IMG/VR virus record: IMGVR_UViG_3300048582_000008
Coordinates: 1-21,028 of that record
Direction: 5' to 3' (one strand)
Length of the DNA: 21,028 nucleotides
From: a virus
Position numbers and translations under genes: made by a program. Of this stretch, positions 1 through 7,600 are shown piece after piece. The notes beneath the pieces were generated by a model. It saw nothing but the letters and a program-made list of their open reading frames with translations. It ran no database searches and was not told where the DNA came from. Every line of letters starts with the position of its first letter. Within the stretch, counting starts at the first letter, position 1.

Positions 1-719
1 GTTCTAACTTGTGTCTGAGTTAACTCTTCTACTGGACCAGTACCTGCGGTAGTACGCCCAAGGAGTCTATTAGTTGGTAGATCAGCAATCTTAGCTAGCG
101 TGACAGCAGAGTTATCAATAGTCCAAGTAGCTCCACTAGCAGAGACTGTGATGTCCCCTTTGTCCCCGTCAGTGACTCCACCACCACCTCCTGTAACCCA
201 TTGAGTATTGTAATCAGTGTTGTCAATCTTTGCTAATACTTGACCAGTAGTACCACCCGGAGGTACACCAAAGCCATCAGAACCATCGAGACCTGCTGGG
301 CCTTGGGGACCTTCAGTGTTACTGATAAACAACTCCCACTTAAGGTTAGTAAGGTCAGTCATAAAGGTGTCTGAGGTATGCTCCTCAAGACAGATATACA
401 AGACACCATCCTTACGAACCAAGTCAAGCTTCTTGTAGTTAGTGGCAGTAAGCCAGTCACTGCGCCACTCAATGGTACCGCTGAATAGTTTACCGCCAAT
501 AGTAGCACTATCCACATTCAGGCTAGTGCCATCAAGCACACCAGCATTAAGGATATCATTGCTGTCCATATCAAGGTCAGCAAGCATGTTGTTAGGGCTA
601 GAGCCATCTCTAGATAAGGTATTCTCAAAGGCATTATCAATCTTAGTGAAGGCAGCGTTAAGCTGGCCTACAGTAAAGACAGAAGAGTTAATCTGACCTA
701 GATTGGGCTTCTTAGCCAT
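1..719 (-). CDS. Tail fibre protein, N-terminal part (cut by window edge)
   Basis: The frame is open from an ATG at 719 to the left edge, giving 239 complete codons with no stop, so the 3' end is missing. The N-terminus (MAKKPNLGQINSSVFTVGQ, then a short helix and LADLDMDSNDILNAG) looks like a virion-attachment segment. A collagen-like Gly-X-Y stretch (GPQGPAGLDGSDG) starts at residue 137. It is followed by GTTGQVLAKIDN...TQWV (about 155-174) and LLGRTTAGTGPVEELT (about 219-234); both motifs recur in phage tail fibres and spikes. The likely role is host receptor binding, with the specificity region lying outside the window. The start overlaps the stop of the HNH-like gene as TAATGG, so translation is probably coupled. 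This is the last gene of the late transcript visible here. The fibre assignment is good; receptor and trimerisation features cannot be judged. Confidence 0.85.
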   Translation of the reverse strand, partial: MAKKPNLGQINSSVFTVGQLNAAFTKIDNAFENTLSRDGSSPNNMLADLDMDSNDILNAGVLDGTSLNVDSATIGGKLFSGTIEWRSDWLTATNYKKLDLVRKDGVLYICLEEHTSDTFMTDLTNLKWELFISNTEGPQGPAGLDGSDGFGVPPGGTTGQVLAKIDNTDYNTQWVTGGGGGVTDGDKGDITVSASGATWTIDNSAVTLAKIADLPTNRLLGRTTAGTGPVEELTQTQVR

Positions 720-982
720 TATTTCTTACCTGCATTCTTGTTTCTAGCAAAACTTCTATTACTAGAAGCACTCCTTACTCTAAGGTTACCTTTAGAGTTA
801 TCATTAGCATTTCCATTCTTATGGTCTACATCTTTACCGTCACCCTTACGCACTTTACCTGCTTTAACCATCTCTGCTCTAGCGGCATTACGGGAAGCAC
901 GCTTCTTCTTAGCCTCAGGAGAAGCATGTTGAGTCTTATACTCTTGTTTGTAATCTCTTACATAGTTCTTAGAACTTGGCAC
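719..982 (-). CDS. Small HNH-like protein (87 aa)
   Basis: This is a very basic 87-residue protein. Residues 51-69 (DVDHKNGNANDNSKGNLRV) match the core of an HNH/AP2-type nuclease motif, with Asp53-His54 followed by Asn58, Asn62 and Asn66-Leu67. The N-terminal half is Lys/Arg/Ala-rich and helical (KKKRASRNAARAEMVKAG). It is shorter than free-standing HNH endonucleases, which usually exceed 120 residues, and a final catalytic His is not evident; Asn74 or Asn81 could replace it. The start is GTG at 982, inside the last codons of Rz1, with AGGG nine bases upstream; the next Met (residue 38) would remove half the protein. It lies between the spanins and the fibre. It could be a nicking nuclease, a degenerate homing-type remnant or simply a DNA-binding protein. 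HNH-like fold is fairly likely; nuclease activity is uncertain. Confidence 0.6.
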   Translation of the reverse strand: MPSSKNYVRDYKQEYKTQHASPEAKKKRASRNAARAEMVKAGKVRKGDGKDVDHKNGNANDNSKGNLRVRSASSNRSFARNKNAGKK

Positions 983-1151
983 AATAAGCAGCCCTATACT
1001 TAGCGTTAAAGTTATCTACTTCAATAATGGTTTGAGTAGTATCTTTTTCAGATACAGTTGGTAGCTGTTTACAGAGGTTAACCCTTTCGGACTGAACCGT
1101 GCTCACGCAACCGCTTAAGAGCAGCATCCCTATCAGTGTTGATTTCCACAT
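969..1151 (-). CDS. Rz1: Rz1-like outer-membrane spanin lipoprotein
   Basis: This 60-residue protein begins with a short lipoprotein signal peptide: Lys3, a hydrophobic core (TLIGMLLL) and the lipobox Leu12-Ser13-Gly14-Cys15. Cys15 would be the lipidated first residue of the mature protein, and Val16 at +2 favours outer-membrane sorting. The reading frame starts inside the Rz-like gene and runs past its end, the overlapping Rz/Rz1 arrangement of many phages. AAGG lies about seven bases before the ATG. The mature part has only one proline (Pro31), unlike the proline-rich lambda Rz1. Together with Rz it should span the periplasm and fuse inner and outer membranes in the last step of lysis. The lipobox plus the overlap make this assignment strong. 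Confidence 0.85.
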   Translation of the reverse strand: MWKSTLIGMLLLSGCVSTVQSERVNLCKQLPTVSEKDTTQTIIEVDNFNAKYRAAYCAKF

Positions 1152-1341
1152 TCTGTAACCTTTCCGCTTTCTGAACTTCTGACTCTAGATTCTTGTTCTC
1201 TATTTCCTGCTTGCCAATCTTCTTGCTCTGACCTTTGACGACGAGCAGAAGCACACCAAATGCACCAGCCACAAGGAGCCAAATCTGAGTTGAGGCAGGG
1301 ATGATCCATTTACTCAGGAGTGTCTTGAGAACGCTTAACAT
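1078..1341 (-). CDS. Rz: Rz-like inner-membrane spanin
   Basis: The 87-residue protein has one N-terminal transmembrane segment (about residues 18-36, TQIWLLVAGAFGVLLLVVKG). A charged, heptad-like helix follows (about 38-80, including KQEIENKNLESEVQKAERL), expected to extend into the periplasm. This is the topology of an inner-membrane spanin. A strong ribosome-binding site (GAGGAG, seven bases from the ATG) sets the start at 1341. The last third of the gene also encodes the start of Rz1 in another frame, and the first 32 bases overlap the end of the preceding small membrane protein. Partner: the lipoprotein encoded at 969-1151. Confidence is high because topology, overlap and cassette position agree. 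Confidence 0.85.
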   Translation of the reverse strand: MLSVLKTLLSKWIIPASTQIWLLVAGAFGVLLLVVKGQSKKIGKQEIENKNLESEVQKAERLQNVEINTDRDAALKRLREHGSVRKG

Positions 1342-1501
1342 TAAGATGCTCCTCTAGCATACGAATACCCCTACGAGCTACAACAGTAACAAGCATGTAG
1401 TAAGGTAGGTACTCAATGGGAATAACTGCGATTACTTCAGTAAGTTCCAAGAAAGGAACAACAAGCATTAAGAAGTCTAAAAGCCAATGCAAGAACTTCA
1501 T
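1310..1501 (-). CDS. Small membrane protein, holin candidate (63 aa)
   Basis: This 63-residue protein has two hydrophobic stretches (about residues 3-18, FLHWLLDFLMLVVPFL, and 22-41, EVIAVIPIEYLPYYMLVTVV). A basic/acidic C-terminal tail follows (ARRGIRMLEEHLNVKRSQ). A small protein with two membrane spans and a charged tail, encoded between the endolysin and spanin genes, fits a class II-type holin that permeabilises the inner membrane to release the cytoplasmic muramidase. A GGAG site lies eleven bases before the ATG at 1501, which is rather far. The gene overlaps its upstream neighbour by four bases and Rz by 32. The function rests on position and hydropathy; I do not recognise the family. 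The adjacent 62-aa protein is the alternative holin, and the two may be a holin/antiholin pair. Confidence 0.6.
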   Translation of the reverse strand: MKFLHWLLDFLMLVVPFLELTEVIAVIPIEYLPYYMLVTVVARRGIRMLEEHLNVKRSQDTPE

Positions 1502-1686
1502 TGTTTAAGGGTCTCCTCTATTCTACCAATCTTCTCAGTCAATACTGCTACATCCACAGCTAGCTTCTGGGTTGTCATAAGGTTCCAAGTAAGTAACCCT
1601 ATAACGGCAGCAATCATAACCTTGTTCCACATGTCGTCAGCATGACTCTGCTTAGCCTGCTGGTCTATTTTTTCTTGGTCTGTCAT
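1498..1686 (-). CDS. Small membrane protein of the lysis cassette (62 aa)
   Basis: The 62-residue protein has a hydrophilic N-terminus (MTDQEKIDQQAKQSHADD), one transmembrane segment (about residues 23-39, VMIAAVIGLLTWNLMTT) and a C-terminal heptad-like helix (VDVAVLTEKIGRIEETLKQ). Its start codon overlaps the endolysin stop as ATGA and has no clear Shine-Dalgarno sequence, so translation probably depends on ribosomes finishing the endolysin gene. One span plus a coiled coil could be a class III-like holin, an antiholin or a lysis accessory. I do not recognise a family; the lysis role is inferred from neighbours on both sides. Confidence 0.55.
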   Translation of the reverse strand: MTDQEKIDQQAKQSHADDMWNKVMIAAVIGLLTWNLMTTQKLAVDVAVLTEKIGRIEETLKQ

Positions 1687-2168
1687 TTCGTAAGGAAGAG
1701 TGCGCGCTCTTCTTCCCTGCGTTTAGTGAGGCCCTTAAGGACATTAAGTCTACCAGTAGTCTTGCTACGCTGCTTGTTCCACATACGGAAAGCATCAGCA
1801 GCACCTTGGTAGTTACCCTCGTTAAGTTCTCTAAGAACAGAAGACTTAGTAAAGTTACCTTCTCCAATATTAAAGATTAGGGAAGCTAAGGCATCATACT
1901 GGTTCTGAGTAAGCTTGACCTTGACCAGCCTAGCGATAACATCTTCAACCCAAGCCAAGTCTTGTCTAAGCAACTCCTCGGCTCTCTCTTCAGTAATGAC
2001 CATACCTTTATGTGCAGTCTTGGTATGCCCATAACCAATAGTCCACTTATCATCCTTGGTAGGAAGATAGGCTTGAAGTCTTAAGCCTTCGTGTTTTTTG
2101 ATTAACTCAATATTCTTAATTCTAGGCTTAGAAACTTTCTCCACAGCCTCAATCTTCTTACCACTCAT
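1683..2168 (-). CDS. Endolysin, GH24 lysozyme (muramidase)
   Basis: This 161-residue protein carries the GH24 phage-lysozyme signature at residues 26-49: HEG with catalytic Glu27, then AYLP and WTIGYGHT (Thr43 in the catalytic-Thr position). It should cut the N-acetylmuramic acid to N-acetylglucosamine bond of peptidoglycan. The Asp/Cys normally found six residues before the Thr is absent: Thr37 occupies the site, within AYLPTKDDKW, which also contains Asp39 and Asp40. The N-terminus (MSGKKIEAVEKVSKPR) is charged, with no SAR or cleavable signal, so release needs a holin. The C-terminal half contains the family's NQYDALASLIFNIGEG and RREEERALF segments. AGGAG lies eight bases before the ATG, inside the end of the upstream gene. 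The family call is strong; the catalytic residue set is non-canonical. Confidence 0.9.
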   Translation of the reverse strand: MSGKKIEAVEKVSKPRIKNIELIKKHEGLRLQAYLPTKDDKWTIGYGHTKTAHKGMVITEERAEELLRQDLAWVEDVIARLVKVKLTQNQYDALASLIFNIGEGNFTKSSVLRELNEGNYQGAADAFRMWNKQRSKTTGRLNVLKGLTKRREEERALFLTK

Positions 2169-2171
2169 TTA

Positions 2172-4604
2172 TTATACTCCTACTAATGCTTGGATAAGGG
2201 CCTTAATCATAGGGTCTACAGGCTTACCAGCCATAGCCTCTTCTACCACCTGAATAGCCTTCTCAGGGGCCTCTTTAACTCTTTCCACTAGTGCAGCTAC
2301 CTCAGCAGCGGATAGGCCCTCTGTAGCCCCTCCTACGGCCTGTACGGGGCTATCTAGAGGCGTACCCTCGCCTACCCTTTGAGGGCTATCAATAGAGGCA
2401 GAGTCAGACCTGATAGACGGACTCATGGAGCCAGCAGGAGCAGGAGAGGTTTGACCTCTGGAACCGTTGTATTTACTGATCCAGATATTGGCAAACTCAC
2501 CGGCAGTCATATTGGCGTTACCACCATTCTGCTCCACAGCTTTCTTACCAACAATATCGACAGCCAGAGCATCTGGATTAGACAGGAGCTTAGCTGCACC
2601 ACCGGGACCTTGTTGGTGGGCTAGATAAAGTTCTCCACCAGTAGGCTCTCTACCAAGGACTCTGGTAAGGTAGTTCATGTTCTCCACCGCAAACCTAACA
2701 GCACCCTCAGTGGATTGAACTGGATCATATTTGTCTGCGACGCCATAGGCAGCAGCATTAGAGTCAATCTGTTGGAATAATCCACCAGCCGAAGACATTG
2801 GGTTGTCAGCAGAGGGGTTACCACCAGATTCAATAAGGGCAACCTTGTTAAGGTAACCAGATGGGATGCCATTCTCAGATTCATAAGTTGCGAAGTCAAT
2901 ACCTAACTCTGCACCTACGTCTCTACCACCACCTTTAGAACTCTTGGTTACAGTAGAACCACCTCTACCTCGACCCTTAGGAATTACCCTAGACGAACCA
3001 GAGGCAGCAGGAGTAGGTTCATTGAGTAAGCCTAGAGCTTCTTGAACCTCCTTACCCATCGGGCCTAGAATACCTAGAGTACTAACCTTCTGATTAAGAG
3101 CGTCAATATCCAGACCAGCAGGAAGCTGATTAAGGGCAGACTTACTGTAAGGTCTATAGGAGTCATTCCACTTCTGTTCAGCCAGAGTACCCGGCTCAGG
3201 AGTCATGACAAACTTCTTACCATCAAACTCTAGGTTAACACCAGCAATAAGATTACTCTCAATAATAGAGATAGTCTGTTGAATATCACTTACCAGAGTA
3301 TCTTGGACTTCAGCCTTAAACTCAGCGTTACCTTTAGCAAGCTCATTGATACGAGTAGCGTTCTGACCAATGACAGCATTGAAGCTAGCGCCATCCATAA
3401 CCTCGTAACCAGAACGTTCTCTAGCAGCATTGAATGCAGTAAAGACACCCTCATCCATAGTCTCAGAAAGAATCTGGACAGTGGACTCAGCTAAACTTTT
3501 AGCATCAGACTTAGACAGGTTAGCTACATTCTCTTCGATCTTAACCTTAGGGAATAGAGTTCCACCATCACTGATAAGAACACCCCCAAGCTTCTCCATC
3601 ATGTCGTTAGTGTCACCAACCATGAGTTTAAAGGTTTCAGGGGGAAGAATCTTAGCTAAATAAACAGCAGTAGATACACCACGCTCATCAAGTTTACGTA
3701 GAGCGTCAGCCTCAATGAGAGCATTCATAGCGGCAGTAGCCTCCTGAGGGGAATCAAACTGCTCAGCAACTCTAATCAGACCATCAATGCTACTATAGAC
3801 ACTGGCATTCCAATCATCAGGAGGAAGAGCACTATAGCCGAAGTTAGACTCAAAGTTCTGTTGACCTTGGGTAGTCATAACCATTTTAGCAGTACTAAGT
3901 AGCAGGGGTAGGTTAGTCATAGTAACTTCAGTGAACGGTAGGCTACCACCCATCATAGCAGCTAGTTCAGGAGTAACTTCTACAGTACCACCGTCTTTGA
4001 CCGTCTGAACAATAGGACCAAGAATACTAGTAACAGCATTATCTACCATAGACTTTTGAGTAGGAGCTAGTGCTTCCCAACGCTTAGCTTCAATAGTACC
4101 CTCAGCAGTAAGCTTAGCAGCGTTACGCTCAAGATTAGCAATCTCTGCTTGTTGTTGCATGACTTCAGTAAACGCTTTAGCCATAAAGGCTTGACCTTCT
4201 TCAGGAGACATACCATTAGTCATAGCAGCAGCCACAACACCCTCAGGAGTCTTAGCCCATTCTAGAAGAGCATCTCTAGACTCCTCTTGAGGAGCGGCAG
4301 TCATAACACCAAGTTCTTCTGCAAAGCCTTTAGCTTGGCTAGTAAACTGTGGGTAGTTAAAGATAAACTCCCGCATACCCTTACGATCCCAAGTAAAGGT
4401 ACCACCCTTAGCCTCTTCAAACTCTCTTACAGCTAATGAAAACTTCTCGTCTTCGGTAAGCTTAGCCTCACCACTACCGGCAGGCTTAGTCATTGCTGAC
4501 TTGACACCAAAGTTAAAGAGTTCTGCTACAGCACTCATAGCATTAGGTGTATCTACGGGTTGGTTATAGGCGACCCCGCCTTCTAGTTTAGGTGCAAAGA
4601 CCAT
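2172..4604 (-). CDS. Internal virion/ejected protein with C-terminal lytic transglycosylase domain (810 aa)
   Basis: Residues about 575-715 form a soluble-lytic-transglycosylase-like domain. ALIESGGNP contains the catalytic Glu592, SAGGLFQQI follows at 605-613, and AHQQGPGGA lies at 662-670, the expected motif order. The upstream ~540 residues are Ala/Glu-rich, mostly helical and low in aromatic residues, as in ejected core proteins. After the enzyme domain comes a Ser/Pro-rich linker (about 720-760) and a C-terminal helix. In T7 the transglycosylase is at the N-terminus of the large gp16; here it is near the C-terminus of the shorter ejected protein. The likely role is local peptidoglycan digestion while the ejected proteins form a conduit across the envelope. 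The start overlaps the upstream stop as TAATGG, with AGGAG ten bases upstream. Enzyme domain confident; ejection inferred from order. Confidence 0.82.
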   Translation of the reverse strand: MVFAPKLEGGVAYNQPVDTPNAMSAVAELFNFGVKSAMTKPAGSGEAKLTEDEKFSLAVREFEEAKGGTFTWDRKGMREFIFNYPQFTSQAKGFAEELGVMTAAPQEESRDALLEWAKTPEGVVAAAMTNGMSPEEGQAFMAKAFTEVMQQQAEIANLERNAAKLTAEGTIEAKRWEALAPTQKSMVDNAVTSILGPIVQTVKDGGTVEVTPELAAMMGGSLPFTEVTMTNLPLLLSTAKMVMTTQGQQNFESNFGYSALPPDDWNASVYSSIDGLIRVAEQFDSPQEATAAMNALIEADALRKLDERGVSTAVYLAKILPPETFKLMVGDTNDMMEKLGGVLISDGGTLFPKVKIEENVANLSKSDAKSLAESTVQILSETMDEGVFTAFNAARERSGYEVMDGASFNAVIGQNATRINELAKGNAEFKAEVQDTLVSDIQQTISIIESNLIAGVNLEFDGKKFVMTPEPGTLAEQKWNDSYRPYSKSALNQLPAGLDIDALNQKVSTLGILGPMGKEVQEALGLLNEPTPAASGSSRVIPKGRGRGGSTVTKSSKGGGRDVGAELGIDFATYESENGIPSGYLNKVALIESGGNPSADNPMSSAGGLFQQIDSNAAAYGVADKYDPVQSTEGAVRFAVENMNYLTRVLGREPTGGELYLAHQQGPGGAAKLLSNPDALAVDIVGKKAVEQNGGNANMTAGEFANIWISKYNGSRGQTSPAPAGSMSPSIRSDSASIDSPQRVGEGTPLDSPVQAVGGATEGLSAAEVAALVERVKEAPEKAIQVVEEAMAGKPVDPMIKALIQALVGV

Positions 4605-7600
4605 TATTGATTAGCTCCTGCTGCGTTACGCTCAGCTTCACGCTTAGCTTCATTTAACATGCTTTCTTCGTACATAGAGCGGAAGGTATTGTCCACATAC
4701 TTAGAGTATCTATGTTGTTCTGGGTTTAGTTTATACATCTCTTCAATAGAAGCAGTTAGTTGTCTAGCATAAGGGCTAGTCCAACCATTCTGGTCTACTT
4801 CTCTGTGAAGATCATAGTACATCTTGGAAATCTTCTTACCGACATCCTTGTAGTAAGCATCAAGAAGCTTGGTGTTACCGATAGTATCCCAGATAGAGTT
4901 AACTCTTTCAAGAGGGATGCCCAAGGCCATAGCAATAGCTTCTCCTCTAGAGACATCATCTAGAAGGACACCACCACTATTCCTCATACTATAGGTCTCA
5001 TGCTTCCAAGCAAGGATAGCGTTATGGTACATATTTGCAAACTTCATAGTCTTGAAAATATCAATAATGTCGTCCACAGTACCTCTAGACATACCATACT
5101 TAAGGTTACCAGCAAACTGGTTAAGAGACTCAAAGGCATTAGTAGCGACAGTACCAGTAGGGCCTAAGAGAATCTCTACTATGTTCTTGTTAGACAGGTC
5201 TTGAATAGTTGTAGTAAGACCTTCACCCCAAGCGATACGTCCACCAGCCTCAGTTTCTATACCAGTAATATAACTAAGTAGTGTGTCTAAAGCACCTTTA
5301 CGGATAGCATTGTAGGTAGTCTCGTCTAGGCCAGTACCATAACGGTACTCGTACCAAGCTAGGGCAGCGCCACCAAAGGGTACAGCAGTAGCACCGAAGA
5401 AACCTAGCTGCATAGTACCCAGCTTAATCTTCTGAGTACTAGTAAGGACATTCTTACCGCCTGCTAGTCCAGCAGTCATAAACTCAGTCATACGAAGAGC
5501 ATAAGACATAAACTGCATCATAGGAAACTGTTCGATAGGATGCCTAGATGTAGAGGTCATAGCATGGGTAAGCTTGTCACTCTCATGCATAACCCAACGC
5601 TTAGCATGTTGACTCTTAAGGTCAGCCTTAGGACCATACTTAGCAATATAATCCAGAGAGGCTGAAATATGGGCAGAGATACGAGAGATGAGTTCCCCTT
5701 CGTTATAGAAGAATCTACCCTTCTCTCTTACAGTTCTAAGAGCAATCTTACCACCAGCATCTTCCCCAAGGTCAGCCACAGAGGCTTGCACAGCGGCTCT
5801 ACCAGAGGTCTTGAAGACATCAATCATGTCCTTCATATGCTTAGGGTCAACGCTAACAGCTTTACCCATAAGCTTAGACATAGCCTCTTCTACGGCAGCA
5901 TGACCATTAGCTACAGTGCCTCTAAAGAATGGTGCTAAGGCAGCAGCTTCGATACCACGAGTCTTATTAGACATAGCCATAATAGCAAACAACTGAGAAG
6001 CCTGTACCCATGCTTGGTCTACAGCACCCCAGAAGAAGGTATCAAAGACAATACCACGGGTACCTGATACTGGATCAGCAGAGAGTGCGTCCATCTTCTC
6101 AGAGATTTTCTTGAAGCCTTTATCATAAAGGATATTAGACCACCTATCCTTCATGTTATGGTAGGCTACATCAAGGACCCTCTGCTTCTCAAGTCTGGTT
6201 AGAATCTTCTTACGCTCAAGCTCAAGCTTCTTACCAAACTCAGTACCAGTAGCAATCTCCATGTTCCTAGCCTTCTGGCGAAGAGACATGTTTCTGATAG
6301 CAGCAATGTTCTGTTTAGAGAGAAGGTTCTCTTCTAGAGCGGTCTTATAAAGCCTTAAGATAGCTCTAGACTCGTAAGCTACTTCAGTCTGTCTAGCCAT
6401 AGCAGACATAACACTACGCTGCATAGCCTCAAAGGGAGCTACCGTAGGTAGTCTTTGACCACCATAGCCCATAAGTACTTTATCGTTTCTAAAGTCACCG
6501 TACTTAAGAGGACCGGGGGCAATAGCCACATCCTTGAAGGTGATATCCCCAATCATGGAGTCACCCTTGACAAGTTGTTGTCCGTCAGACACAGCATCGA
6601 CAAGTTCTCTAAGGTCAAACTTATTCTCAGTAGCAAACTCTACTAAGTCCATGACACTATGGACATCAGTATTCCAAGCAGAGTTACGGGCAATCAACTC
6701 GTTAAGATTTACGTCTCCATTCTTAGACTGAATAACTCTAATGTAATCGTCAGCATTATCAAAGGCTTTAGGGTTAGCAATCTTATGAAGTTCGGTAAGA
6801 ACCTCATTAATCTCCGCAACAGCTTTATTGGCTTCTTTTTCAGTCTTAGCAACAAGAATAGTCCTAGGAGTACCCTGACGAGTAACACCACCAGCAAGAT
6901 CAACAGTGGTATCCTGCTTAATCATGAAGTTAGTCTTGTTGTTAGCATAGAGTCTTGAGCCACCAACGTTATAACCCATAACGTCAGTATGCTTCAAGGC
7001 TCTAGTTCTAGGAGTAGCTGAGGCCACGAGGTCAGTCATCTGGCCACCAAACTCAGTAGCCTCGACAAGACGATAGATTTCTCTATCTCCAGACAGGGAC
7101 TCAATGGCTACGTACTTTCCAGCGTCAGCGTCCCAGACTTCTCTGCCAGCATTAGCCTCACGGCTAGACTTAATAGCAGGAACTTCCATACCGTCCTGAG
7201 GAACCAGTATCTCTACACCACGGTTTACTTCACGCTTGAAGTGCATGTCAGCAGACATAAACCAGTCAGTATCGTTCCACTCTTGCTGGAGACGATAAAG
7301 GTCTAATTCATCTTCGGTAGCTTTACGGCCATTTATTTTGAAGAAATAATCATCAAACTCAGCAGTAGTAGGGGCTTGCCTAAGGTTAGCCAGAGAGCCA
7401 TCCCTAAGCTCTTTGAAGACTTTCTCTACAGCAGTACGACCATCCCTACCAACAGCTTTAAGCTTGGCCCCTACGTCTACCTCAATGGACTCTAGGGCTA
7501 AGGCTCTAGCAGCCTCACCTTGCTTTAGGATAGCATTGTTGGTCCAATCAGTCTGAGCAAGACCAGAACCAATATGTGCCCATACACCATTACCAAGCTC

